This document shows, one piece after another, positions 19,701-29,897 of a stretch of 64,000 bases of DNA. The DNA comes from Euglena gracilis (Eukaryota; Euglenida; Euglenophyceae; Euglenales): positions 71,856,914 through 71,920,913 of the forward strand of contig CP154956.1 of NCBI GenBank assembly GCA_039621445.1, read 5' to 3'. Position 1 is the first letter of the stretch. Each line of letters starts with the position of its first letter. Under the pieces are notes generated by a model. It was not told the DNA's origin. It saw nothing but the letters and a program-made list of their open reading frames with translations, and ran no database searches. The translations under genes were made by a program, and so were the position numbers.

Positions 19701-22700
19701 ACTACAACGATGAGATTGGGGCTCCCAGAATTTGGCGTAAGAAACCAGGGTTTACCACCGGTTCGTGCTAGGAAGCCTGAAATCCGGTTCGTGATTGTTC
19801 GTGATTGTTCGTGATTGTTCGTGATTGTTCGTGATTGTTCGTGCTTCCAAAAAACCGCCCGGTTTTCCATTTTCCTTGGCGAAATAGGTGCTTTGGTTTC
19901 TTGTGCCTCTTTTAATCAACATATTCAGGTCAATGGGGAAAGCAAAAGAGGCTTGAAAGATGCACTGCAAAGCAACGAAAAATCAGTGCCAACGTATCAT
20001 CAAGCAGACTGTTGAGATCAGCAATTTTCTGCCTCTTTGGGGGAGGTTGTTTGTTGGGAACCTGACACCACACCGAAGGACAAAAATACATCTTTTGAAA
20101 AACACAAAATACCTCCATGTCACGTTTGGGTGCATCCATCAATTCAGCTAAAAGACCAGGTTTTCCACAACCTTTGGTTTGCGAAGAAGGTTGTCCTTGC
20201 GAGTTGACGATGAAATATGTCGCTTTGCATATGTCTTCTCGGCCCAGTGCGCTGAAACATCACTACATTTCCGAACCTCTCACTCCCATCACTCCACCAA
20301 ACTGAAAAAGGTGACAAAAAGGGGGGAAATCAAACAAGATAGATGTGACACCTGGGCAGCATGCTTTTGAGGAGTCATTTTGCCACCTCCTTCCATGATC
20401 TTTTCTCTTTAATTAATTGAACAACACCGTCGTTCTCAGAAAAAGACATTTCTGCAAGGGTGACGAAAAAATTCGGTTCGTGATTGTTCGTGATTGTTCG
20501 TGATTGTTCGTGATTTTGCCAAAGTCCCAAGTTCGTGCTGGTTCGTGATTGTTCGTGATTGTTCGTGGCACGAACCGGTGAAAAATCCTGAAGAAACATA
20601 ACACTGCAATTACGACCCTCCCCTTATTTGTCTCACTGTGTGCAGGGAATGGACACTGAAATATTGGAATAACGCCTCACCCCCAACCCAGTTTGACCAC
20701 TCAGACAAGACGTCTACTGAGCGTCCAAAAGACTGGGCAGGGTGGGAGACTGTCCAGGGAGGTCCCACCGGAGACAGACCGGTAGTGGGCCAACTGTTGC
20801 CGCACAGTGCACAGGAGGTCCCGGCACAGCCGCACGGCCGCGTCCACCGCGTCCCGGCTGCTGGCCATCACCGCGAAGTGGAGGGCCTCCCCTGGGCCGG
20901 GAGTGGGGGGCAGCGACCAACCCCCCCCCCCAGGGGAGTCCAGTGGAATGGGAATGGGTCCGTCGGGGCCGTGCTATGGACACACGGGCGGGGGGTTTTG
21001 TTTGGGCACCGGACTCCCGCGTCGGACCCTCAGGCTGGCTGAGGATGGAAAGACGGCCGGTGCACTCATCCCCAAGGGAACAAAGGTGTGCCGTATGCTG
21101 TGTGATGAGGGATCTGAAGAAATGCCTCAAAAAAAGGTTGTGAAGCCCAGACCGGCTGCATGGAAAGAACACGAAAGGCTGCTCGCGTGATTGCCACCAT
21201 ACACAAAAAAAACACAGGTGATTTCCAAAGCAAGGACGAGGAACAGCCGAACCTTCCGCTGCCGCACCGTAGGCCAGTTCCCCTTGCAGGGTCACCTCAC
21301 ACGCACTGCCGGCGGTCACTGCGATATGGTGCAGAAACCGGTCCTGCAAAGACGCGGTACACACCCCAGCCATGGAAAGGGCGGCCGCCTGTTCCAGGAC
21401 TGGTTGCAGGTTGGCCAGAATCGGAGACCCCAAAAACTTCCTACGCTGACAAGTTAGGTGCCACCAGGGACCTGGCAAGATTTCCAAGACTTCCAAGATC
21501 CGGACAGTTTCTAAAACGTTCCCTGGGGGGTGTTGTGGGGATGGGATGATATGCTCAAACACTTGCCAGTCCTGTCGACCAACGTCCTGTTTGTGGGGTT
21601 GAACGTTGGGCCAGCCTTTTCTGTTTGCACGTCCTCGCCTGTCTTTTGCATGTCAAAAAAATGTTCCAAGAATGTGCCGCATGTCAACAAACACACTGTA
21701 TATACGGACCATAACGTGAACAGGCAAAAATTAGATAATCCTGTTTGTGGAATTTCGCTCGATTTGGTCCAAATGTTGGGCCAAATTGAATGGAAAATTT
21801 GGGCTGGCCGGAGAAAGGCTGCTGGCTGACCTTCGCAATGAGGGCCGTCCTGGGGTCGAACCAGGTGCCAAAAAAAATCGAAATGCAATAATGCCACACA
21901 AAAAACTGCCAATTCTGGAAAAAAAATACTTATTTGACCCCAGATCTGCCCTGGCCAGCCTTTCTGCACCCTCAAAAGCGAAGAATCCGTCACTTTCCAG
22001 CCGCCCTTCAGGCAGGTGGAAAAAAAATAAAACTCGTCGATGGGGGGTCTGGGGCTGGAAAAAGGCTGATGACTTGGAAAAAAGCTGCTGGCTGGCTTGA
22101 ACCCCCAAGCAACGTCCTGTCAACAAACCTTAGGGGAAAAACACCTTGTGCGATAGCTCAAACATAAGCTCAAAAAATTGTTGCCCCACCGCTCCAACTT
22201 ATGACGACTTACTTTGTACCCTCCCCTTGTCCAAGTCGCAGCCATGAGCACACACCCCTAATGGACAGCACATTTCTGGAACATTGCATTCTTTGGGAAT
22301 ATCTGCCAAAAACTTTTGCACTTCAGCAATGCTGCTCAACCACAAGGATTTGAAAGAAAAGTCCCAATCTCAGCCCCACCAAGCGGGTCACGCAAACACA
22401 ACACAGCTGCACACGTCTGGGCCGCGCAGGCGACCAAGCACCCCGAAGGCAGGGGGCACTTCCTCGAAGCCCTCCACAGGCACCTTGGCGATCCCCTGCA
22501 GGGCCATAATTATAGAATCGTTGGGAAACGGCGGGTGGGTGGAGGAACAGAGCAGAGGAAGACTTAACACAGGCGCGTAAAAAAACGCGACACCAAAAAA
22601 AGCGAAACGAAAAAAATTACTACCCGCCTCCTGCCTTGCCTGACCACATTCTGACAACCCCTCAACCAGGGCAGGGGGGTTCAACACACCGGTAGTGTGT

Positions 22701-25166
22701 GTTGACTATACAATTTTTTACCGACCCCCGAAGGGGGGTCACTCCACTTTTTAAAAACCAAGTCAGTCACTCACTTTCAAAAACCAGCCAGTCACTACCC
22801 CCCCTGCGGGGGGGGGGGGTCGGCCACTCAGAAAAACGGCCACTTTCCAGTCACTTTAGGCCATTTTAGGCCCAAAAAAATTTGGCGGGGTCACTCAAGC
22901 CACTTTTGCCCACTCCTGGCCGACCCCCCCCCGGGGGGGGGAGGGGGTCCGGGCCAAAAACCAGTCAGTCACTCTGAAAAAACCAGTCACCCACCCCCGG
23001 GGGGGGGGGGGGTCGGTCAGTGCTTAGCAAATTTGCCTGGTGTTGACACACAACACACAACACACCGGTGGTCGGTATCCAGGGTGGTTGACAGGCAAGG
23101 GGTGGGTGATAAATTGAAAGAAAAAAAACGCCCAGGAAAGAGGAAGAAATCTCTCCCCCAAAAAGAAAAATGCAATTTTTTTTGTGCAAAAAATCGGAAT
23201 GCAAAAAAAAGGAAAAAAAGCGTTTCCCCCCAAATGAAGGTGGAGCATATGAGTGGCAGGGGTTGGGAGTGGGGCGCACCTCCCAGCCCAGCAGCTTCAA
23301 TTCCTCCACCATGGCCGCGGCCTGGAATGAAATGGGTATCCGGTCAGCCCCCGGTGCCATATATCCGAACATTTGAAGCATTTGCAGCTAGGCGGCCAAA
23401 CGCCACACCGCCGCCACCGCCGCCGCGTCGGGGGCCGTCAGCCGGAGCGCCAGCGGCCGATCCCCTTCGCTGACGGTCTGGCCCGCCGGAATGAACCTGC
23501 GCCGCGGCCCCACCCCCTGCCGGCCAGCGCAGCCCAGTCGGTCACCGGGGGGGGGGGGGGGGGGGGCGGGGCTGGCTGCCCGCTGCGGGGAATTCCCTCC
23601 GAAATCCCCACACTTGCCCTCTCCCACTTGTGAACCACCGACTCACCCCCACCCCCACCAACCTATTAATCCCCAGTTGAGGGAAAAAATGAGATCAGAG
23701 ATATGGAAGCTGTTTATAATCATGATTGGCTGATGGAAACCAATTTATTCGGCAATTTCCGTGTGACCACACGTTGTTGGAAATATCACAAATTTGCCAA
23801 AAATTGTCAGATTTGTCGATCTCTGTCGGAGAGCATTTCGGATCATTTAGCGGGTCCGTATTTTCAACAAATATTCCTTGATCTACTAGACTCACTAACA
23901 ATGAATGTCCACCGTCCTGATGGTGCACAACCCCTGTAAAATGCCTCCATGCATCAAAATGGGATTGCCACAATTTGGGTGGTGTTGGGTCACTTTGGGC
24001 CAGTTTTGGCTAATTTTGACCAGTTCGACCGCTCTTTTGATTAGTTGGTGCGATTTTCACACATTTTGGGTAGTTCTGTCAACTCAAAAATGCGCACCCA
24101 TGCATAAGGGGGGGGGGCATAAAAGTGGGGTGGTTAAGCACTTGAAAGGATGGTTCAAAAGATGGTGTGCACTGCAGCGATGCCGTTTAGACAAATGACC
24201 GAAAACCCCAGACTTCGCTGAAAATCAAGCGATTTCTGATACAATAATTGAATTGTTTGTGTGAGCACCTTGAACTTCACCAAAATTTTGGAAAATGCTG
24301 TAACGAAATATCAAAAAAAAGATTTATGAAAATTGCTGTAGGAAAAATGGCCAAGCAAAAGCAAAGGTGACCGGGGGGGCGGTGCTTGGAGGAGGGAGGG
24401 GGTAACAATGGGACAACGTTCCGAAGGCCCACGCAGTGCGTCGTACGCACACCGGCCATCCAGGCAGACGAGGCATCCTGTCTTGGCGCGGAGGTCCTCC
24501 AGGGTTAGAGGCCGGGCCAACAGCGCGCGATAAGGGAGGTCGTTGATGGGGATGCAGTGCACGTACGTCTCCTAGGCGGTGAAAACACATTCACAAATCC
24601 CACATCACATCACATTTGCAGCAGCCGTATGTGTGTGCTCATGTAGGGTTGTGTGCACGCACATGCACCCACAAAAGCTCGCACAAACAGATACACACAC
24701 ACCACACAACATACAACACACAACATGCAATGTACACATCGCATGCATGCACACAGGCAGGCATGCGGCTGGAGGAAAGACAAATGCACCCCCCTCCAAA
24801 TATGAGCAACCCTTCGCTTTCAGCAACCCCAATAAAATACAAACTCCTGACTGCATGTGACGAAGGAACATTGGCAAATTCCCATTGGAACGGCAGAGAG
24901 CACCAGGGTTCCAAACATAGGCAACCCCAACTCCATATTTGGTGGGGTAAAGCAAATACAAATACATGACGATGGGCGAATGGGAATATTGTTCATTCCT
25001 TGATTCAACGTGCACCGGACTGAGCACGCAAAAGGTCCCAAACGGCGGGGACCTGCAACTGTGGGCCCTCCCCATCGCCGGTGTCAAACGTGCGCCGCCG
25101 TCGTTGCCGGCGAAGGGCGGGCTCGGCTGCGGCGGCCGCCGCCCCGGGGCCCTCACCGTCCGCCAT
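16466..25166 (-). CDS. KH-domain RNA-binding protein of KHDC4/BLOM7 type (ten exons)
   Basis: Minus-strand exons: 25053-25166, 24453-24571, 23409-23496, 23280-23321, 22415-22495, 21268-21343, 20769-20891, 19316-19386, 17509-17550, 16466-16769. Every junction has GT-AG ends and matching phase, strong evidence for one gene. The product has a short acidic/Arg-rich N-terminus and a first KH domain (IPINDLPYRALLARPLTLED, then GR-FIPAGQTVSEGDRPLALR). A second KH domain follows (GRLRGPD, DRFLHHIAVTAGS, ALHFAVMASSRDAVDAAVRL), then a Pro-rich tail with PPPPKRKGKRRPFSEAGEG. Two KH folds of this spacing followed by a Pro-rich KRxFSE tail are typical of KHDC4, a nuclear pre-mRNA splicing cofactor. The 3' end may extend beyond the last exon. 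Confidence 0.75.
17105..17425. repeat. C(n)G(n) tract cluster in a KH-gene intron
   Basis: Three blocks of adjacent C-runs and G-runs (about 17119-17141, 17157-17179, 17396-17420) form potential perfect GC hairpins, separated by sequence with ACGCGAAGGC and TTTTGG motifs that recur elsewhere in the window. Confidence 0.8.
17509..17550 (-). CDS. KH gene exon 9 (candidate Pro-rich microexon)
   Basis: A 14-codon candidate, NPVDRQPGAAPPRG, between AACAG|AACCCC and GGT|GTGCCT. Phase 0 on both sides fits exons 8 and 10. Short and unsupported by homology. Confidence 0.35.
17760..18480. other. Intronic DNA without gene signal, including a GCGCCGG hairpin repeat
   Basis: AT-rich DNA, then at about 18283 GGCGC-AAA-GCGCC followed by an A/T-rich stretch, a member of a hairpin repeat family seen throughout the window. 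No exon found. Confidence 0.5.
18815..19040. repeat. (GTGTT)n / (GT)n microsatellite
   Basis: Pentamer GTGTT/GTGCT repeats grade into GT and GC-rich dinucleotide repeats. Open frames over it encode Cys/Val or His/Thr runs and are not genes. Confidence 0.95.
19316..19386 (-). CDS. KH gene exon 8 (Pro-rich linker)
   Basis: Phase-matched exon (2 nt in, phase 0 out) between CCCCAG|GCAGAG and GGAACG|GTACGC. It encodes a Pro/Ala-rich stretch beginning RVVALSLPPPIPAHP. Assigned by phase and position, not by homology. Confidence 0.5.
19756..20580. mobile_element. Possible inverted-repeat element with GTTCGTGATT decamer arrays at both ends
   Basis: Ends are CACCGGTTCGTGC (19756-19768) and its exact inverse GCACGAACCGGTG (20568-20580). 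Just inside are arrays of the decamer GTTCGTGATT (19787-19844; 20476-20515; 20541-20567), in the same direction at both ends. Internal DNA has no coding signal. It lies in the intron between KH exons 7 and 8. No clear target duplication is seen, so its class is unknown. Confidence 0.55.
20769..20891 (-). CDS. KH gene exon 7 (end of KH2)
   Basis: Encodes EALHFAVMASSRDAVDAAVR and LCRDLLCTVRQQLAHYRS. The LCxxLLxTV helix is the best single marker for the KHDC4 family. Acceptor CCCAG|GGG; donor candidate TCCG|GTGGGA. Confidence 0.8.
21268..21343 (-). CDS. KH gene exon 6 (middle of KH2)
   Basis: Encodes DRFLHHIAVTAGSACEVTLQ, the helix and beta strand following the GPD loop. Acceptor TTTGCAG|GAC; donor TACG|GTGCGG leaves one base, which pairs with the two-base start of exon 7. 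Confidence 0.8.
22415..22495 (-). CDS. KH gene exon 5 (start of KH2)
   Basis: Phase 0 at both ends (CTGCAG|GGG and GAC|GTGTGC). It encodes AKVPVEGFEEVPPAF and GVLGRLRGPD. The last residues form the Gly-rich KH signature loop before helix 2. Confidence 0.8.
22700..23030. repeat. Intronic C(n)G(n) hairpin cluster with CAGTCACT repeats
   Basis: At least four C-run/G-run inverted tracts (about 22725, 22797, 22924, 22995) are separated by repeated phrases such as AAAAACCAGTCAGTCACT. Related phrases occur at 18700-18790, 35465-35690 and inverted at 52800-52875, so this is a dispersed family. Confidence 0.75.
23280..23321 (-). CDS. KH gene exon 4 (42-nt microexon, end of KH1)
   Basis: A 14-codon exon, AAAMVEELKLLGWE, between CCAG|GCC and GAG|GTGCGC; both ends phase 0. 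It completes the C-terminal helix of KH1. Confidence 0.65.
23409..23496 (-). CDS. KH gene exon 3 (second half of KH1)
   Basis: Acceptor GCGCAG|GTTCAT, donor GGCGGCG|GTGTGG. It encodes FIPAGQTVSEGDRPLALRL and TAPDAAAVAA: the variable loop, beta strand and start of the last helix of the first KH fold. Confidence 0.75.
23540..24450. other. Intron between KH exons 2 and 3; nothing else recognised
   Basis: Starts with a G(19) tract (about 23548-23566), then unremarkable AT-richer DNA with no phase-compatible exon and no repeat ends found. Confidence 0.4.
24453..24571 (-). CDS. KH gene exon 2 (first half of KH1)
   Basis: Acceptor CCTAG|GAGACG, donor GGCCG|GTGTGC. It encodes ETYVHCIPINDLPYRALLAR and DLRAKTGCLVCLDG, the start of KH1 where a KHDC4-type IND-P motif precedes helix 1. 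It ends in phase 2 and completes a Gly-Arg with exon 3. Confidence 0.75.
25053..25166 (-). CDS. KH gene exon 1 (start codon)
   Basis: ATG at 25166-25164 opens MADGEGPGAAAAAAEP, then an Arg cluster, and ends ...EGPQLQ at a CAG|GTCCCC donor in phase 0. It is CpG-rich, as expected at a 5' end, and joins exon 2 in frame. Confidence 0.6.
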
Positions 25167-25720
25167 GCCGATGGGCCGCGCGGCGCACGGGGCGGGGCAT
25201 GCGAGGCGGCGCTGGGCCAGAACGGCGGAGCGCAATCCAACCGCATCAGGGAGGCTGGGGGTTGGGTTTCCCCCGGCGGCTGCAAACCCCCCGGCGGAGG
25301 AATCGCTCCGGACGACGAAGCACGACGTAACCCGCCGGCCCAGGGAAGGGGATTGGCGGACCCTGCCTTTGGTGTCCCGGCAACGCAACGGGGCACCGGC
25401 GGCCGACAAAACGCGGCAGCTTGCTCATCGAATGCGGAAAGCCTGGACCTTCTGCCCCCACAGACCCCCACAGCGAGCGTGCAACCTTCCCTGTGGGGCC
25501 GAGCTCCCCCAAGCGAGCCCCAGAGAGGTCCTCGCCTGGAGTCCGGCGGTGCATGGATGAGAGAGAGGGACGGGAGAAGTGAACCAGAATGTTGGAGTTG
25601 TGACTGCCAACGGCATTGGGAGGTTCTCGGGAGGAGTGGGTGGGCTGAGAGCGTGTGTTCAGGTCGCTGAGTGGCAGAGGCAGCCCTGCAGCAGTGGACA
25701 GCATGGCACTTAGGTAACGA
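25167..25720 (-). promoter_or_regulatory. CpG-rich upstream region of the KH gene (putative promoter / 5' UTR)
   Basis: High GC with many CpG dinucleotides directly upstream of the candidate first ATG. All frames are open for long distances on both strands because of composition, so no protein is called. The position suggests promoter and 5' UTR. No TATA box was recognised. Confidence 0.35.
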
Positions 25721-27540
25721 GAGGGAGCGGCTGGTGACAGACCTCAGACCTCCGTGAGAGGGGGGGGGGGGTCACAGAGATATGGGCAGGCACCGAAACT
25801 AACGGATGGCACCAAGAGTCAAATGATGGCTCTCTTCTCTTTTTTTTTCTCCTTCTTCTTCACCCAGCCTTGGTGGGGGGGGGTCCCAGCATCTTCTTGG
25901 GGGGGGGGTTTGAGTAAAAAATGTTCGAGGAAAGAAAGACCATACAATATCAGATGTCTTCGGCAATATCGAGGGAAAACTGTGGAAAAAATGGAACAAA
26001 ATTGTGGAACATGCGGGGAAAGGGGGGGAAATCGGGGAAATTGGGAATATTATTGTTATTATTATTTTATTTTCATTATTGAAATAGGTTTTGCTCAGAA
26101 ACGGAATTTTTGTATTTTCTTTGTATTTTTGTGTTTTATTTAAATTTTTTTGAAAATCTGAGCTGAAAAGTGATATTCTAGGTTAGGATACCAAAAATAA
26201 AAACCCTCCCCCCAAATAATACCCCCTCCCTGAGATCCAACTCAACCGAAAAATAATAACCCCTCCCGATTTCAGGCTGCCGGCCTCAATTTTCGCCCCC
26301 AAAAAGGTGGTTGAGAACAAGAATTTACAGCTATAAGTGACCAAAAAATGTGTTTTTGTGGACAATCTGGCCTCCAAAAATGCGACTTTTCTGACTTTTC
26401 TGACTTTTCTGTGGGAAAAAAGTGCAAAAAAGAACAAAAAAGGGTAACTTTGAGTGCTATTTTGGGTCAAATGGATTTTCCAAAAATTTCAATTTTTGAA
26501 AAAACAACCCCCCCCCAAATAATATCCCCCTTAGGGCTGGGACTTTGGGCGAAAAAAAATATAAAAATAACACCCCAGGTGATTATTATTATTGTTGTTG
26601 TTATTATTTGGGGGCTTTACAAAAAAATCAGGTTCTTGAACTTGAACTTTTTTGTGACACTGGGACCCCAAAATTGTAAAAAAAAACCTGATACATAAAA
26701 AACCAGATATTGTCGAAACGGAAATGCCTGATGGGATTCCCATCAGGCTTCTGACCAACCCCAGGGGGTCCCTTGTACAATGTAGGTGCCTGCCATGGCA
26801 GCCCCCCCCCCCCCGAGGGAGGGTTGGTTTGGACCACGGTGCCTGTCGACCCGGCCAATTTTCGCCTAAAAAAACCATTTTTGGGGGCTGGCACCTTCAG
26901 TGCCAGGGGTGTGCTATATCACAACCACTCGAAACCTGACCCTCCCCCCCAGGCCTGCCCATTGCACCCAGCCCCCCCCCCTGGTGGTGCACACTTTCTT
27001 AGAAAGAAGCCTGATTCCAAAACTGTGGAAAGTGTCACAAAATTTTCAAAAGAATGCAGGAAAATTGCATGCAGAAATCGTGGGAAATTGCATGAATTGA
27101 GGGGAAATTTGTCATCCCCCCCCGAAGTGCCAGACCCCATCGGGGAGTGTACAACACCCAAAATAACCAAACTTGAAAGACCTGGAGCAATAATGCTGCT
27201 TATACTGCAATATATCAGGAGAATCTGCGGAAGCGGTTGCATTTTGATGGCACGAATCACTGTCAGCCATTGACACACCGGCCCACCCCCCTCCCCACGC
27301 TCCATGGAGCTGTGCCTTAGATCGGGCAGTCTGCGCGGGACATCGGAGGGGGCGGGAGGCGGCTCAAAAGCTGCACCATCCGGGGGGAGGGGCAGGGGAC
27401 AAGGCTGGCCAACGCCACAGGCAGGCCTCTCCCACCGCCCTTGTTATAATCTTCCATAATAATGATGATGATGATAATTCAGATCATACTTCCATTTTGA
27501 GAGGCAAAGGGCAAATGCGGGCGCGTTCACAGCGCAGCAT
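25721..27540. other. Intergenic DNA with homopolymer tracts; no gene seen
   Basis: AT-rich DNA with scattered G and C tracts (25758-25769, 25902-25910, 26804-26816) and the recurring motif CCCCAAATAATA (26211, 26514) that also appears near 56530. Short ORFs show no family motif. Confidence 0.5.
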
Positions 27541-28456
27541 ATTCGTCGGTGCATTCGCTGTTCCGCCCCCCCCCCCCCACCCCAACAAATGAATATTGCG
27601 GAGCAGGCTGGCGGGTGCTCTGGGAGGGGACCGACGCTTCCAGGCAGTGGGGGTACCAAGGCACGGTCCCTGTCATTGCAGTGTCCAACATCCTTCAGCA
27701 ACCGGGGATGGTTCCCCATTTGCCACGCGTGGCTGGCCGAGGCTGTACCCTTCTCCATTGTGGGGAAGCCTGGCCGTCTCTGGGTTGGCCGGTGTAGCAG
27801 GCCCCACCCCCGCCAAGGGAGCCACCGGGGGAGACAGCACGGGCGGAGGCGACGGCGCTGAGGGGCGGCACCACTCTAAACCACCCTCAACCCACAGCCC
27901 CAAACATGGCGAGGCAGACGGACGGTCGGGGTTGGGGGTATGGTTGTCATTCAGCCCCCCAAAGGGGGGGGGTCATCGGGGGGGGGGGGCAGGCATTTGG
28001 GCTGGCCTCATATGCATACGCCCCAAAAATGGCGCAGGACCAAACGCAGTGCCGCGGCGGAGGGGGAGGGTGGCCGGCGGGAGTGCTCGGCCCCAGGCGG
28101 CTGTGAGCGGCTCAGGAGGTCTCGGCCCATGCTCCACTCCGGAGAGCAACGACCCTGGAGACTCGGCCAACTGTGTCACTCGGCCAATTGAGGGAAGGGG
28201 AGCTGCCTTGGCCCGCGAAAGAAAGCACCGCAGCCTGAGTGGCAGTGGGGCTGCGTCGGGTACCCAGGGCGAGTGCGTGGCGGTGGCGGCGGCCGCGGCG
28301 GGCGGCACGGGTGGCGGCGGGAGTGAGGGGCCGGGGTGGGGCGGTGGTGTGGGGAGGCCGGCGGGGGGGAACAGGGCCGGGAGCGGAGCGCTTTGGGCTG
28401 CTAAGGTCAGCCCCCTCGTCCCTGGCGAACCGATTGACGCCCGGAGCTGCGGATAA
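27541..28456. other. GC-rich block with long open frames on both strands; coding status unresolved
   Basis: A plus-strand frame is open for 286 codons (27596-28456), and minus-strand frames are open over much of it. Composition (Gly, Ala, Arg, Pro) reflects GC content. No motif was recognised. It resembles the exon-rich composition of the host genes, so one or more exons are possible. Confidence 0.3.
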
Positions 28457-28590
28457 CGCCAATGGTTTAGATGGTCTGGTTCGGCGGTCTCGGCCTCGGG
28501 CCACGGAGCAGTGCCCCAGGCACCTCTCAGCGGGCTCATCTTTGAATGATGCACAGCCCAAAGCTGGTGGGGAATGACCTTACATTCAAT

Positions 28591-28650
28591 GTTTATTTGT
28601 TTGTTTGTTTGTTTGTTTGTTTGTTTGTTTGTTTGTTTGTTTGTTTGTTT
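28591..28650. repeat. (TTTG)n microsatellite
   Basis: About 15 perfect TTTG units. Confidence 0.97.
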
Positions 28651-28860
28651 GGTCTGCAATATGGAAGTGGTCAGGAAAAAGGAAAACGTCAGCTTTCATA
28701 GGACTGGCCTCAATTTTCGTACGAAGTGCTGCAGCAGAGCTGGCTGGGACACTGCTGTGTGGGGCGGGGCCATGCTAGTTTGCAAGAACTGTCACCACAG
28801 CCCACGGGCTAGCAGATGCTCTGGGGTTTGGTTTTTTGGTGCTGTTGTGGTGTTTGCAAG

Positions 28861-29118
28861 GCAGCCATTGTTTATACGCCCCCCCTCCCAGGGGGCATAT
28901 AACCAATCCAGAGGGGTCAATAACTTATCGAGGTGTACAAATTAGGCCTAAAATCAGACGAACTCCTAACCCTATCCCTGGTCCATCAACGAGACAAAAA
29001 TTTTGAGGCCTAACTCCTAACCCTGACCCTATTCCATCAATCACCCAAAAAATTTCGCCGACCCCCCTGGATTGGTTATACGCCCCCCTCCCCAGGGGCA
29101 ATACAAACAATGGCTGCC
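28861..29118. mobile_element. 258-bp TIR element (MITE-like) with telomere-like internal repeats
   Basis: The first and last about 59 bp are inverted copies with few mismatches: the left end begins GCAGCCATTGTTTATACG and the right end closes in the inverse. Between them lie two tandem units of about 60 bp, each with AGGCCTAA...TCCTAACCCT..CCATCAA. No ORF and no clear target duplication. Confidence 0.8.
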
Positions 29119-29119
29119 C

Positions 29120-29670
29120 TATCTGCCCACTTCTTTGCCTTCGCCGTTCGCCTGACTGCGTGGTGGTAGGCCTTGGAGAGCCGACCACCCACACATCGAA
29201 CCAGGGATTTTTTGTAAGACCGGGGGGAGGGGGCCCTCACCCGCCCAGGGGGAACCACACCCCCCCCCCGGGGGGAGGAAGGGGGTCCGGGGTATGCATT
29301 TCTTTTTCGGGGACAATTTCAGGGTCCAACAATGTCGGCACTACGCTGAAACCCTGCCCCCGGTGGGGTCCTACATGGCCCTTGGGGGTACCCCCTAGGG
29401 GGGGGGGGGTTCAGAGGAACACCCCCAACCCCCTCCCGGGTCCGAAGTTAAAAAAAAAAATCCCGCATCGAACTGCAACTGCAATCAGTCCAAGGGGTCT
29501 GGGTGGGTAGGTGAAGGGGGTGGCTGGAAAGACAGCCCAAGGCGGGGCAGCTGGCCCTGGTTGGCCAACAAGGAAGTAACTGGGCGATGTGCCCGATGCC
29601 ACGTTGACCTCAGGTGCAGCGGTGCTCAAGGGAGTCATTCTTTCGCTTTGTTGTAAGATCACTGGCCGAC
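29120..29670. other. No gene seen; G- and C-rich tracts
   Basis: Contains further C(n)G(n) tracts (about 29262-29275, 29400-29410). Only compositionally open frames. Confidence 0.5.
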
Positions 29671-29672
29671 TT

Positions 29673-29673
<1 letters not shown>

Positions 29674-29722
<49 letters not shown>

Positions 29723-29852
29723 ACTCACACACACACTCACACTCACACTCACACTCACACTCACGCTCACACTCACACTCACACCCACACTCACTCACTC
29801 ACTCACTCACTCACTCACTCTCACTCACTCACTCACTCACTCACTCACTCAC

Positions 29853-29895
<43 letters not shown>
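29674..29895. repeat. (CA)n / (CACT)n compound microsatellite
   Basis: CA repeats, then CACACT and CACT repeats, then CA repeats again, over about 220 bp. Frames across it encode His/Thr or Ser/Leu runs only. Confidence 0.97.

Positions 29896-29897
<2 letters not shown>

Noticed and set aside
19787-20567. CRISPR-like array of GTTCGTGATT repeats
   Set aside because: The units are head-to-tail decamers without spacers in a eukaryotic intron; no cas genes.
24966-25670. 234-codon plus-strand ORF over the CpG-rich region
   Set aside because: Lies antisense to the candidate first KH exon and has only composition-type sequence.
27596-28456. 286-codon plus-strand ORF as a gene
   Set aside because: GC-driven openness on both strands, no motif, no start or splice context that singles out one frame.
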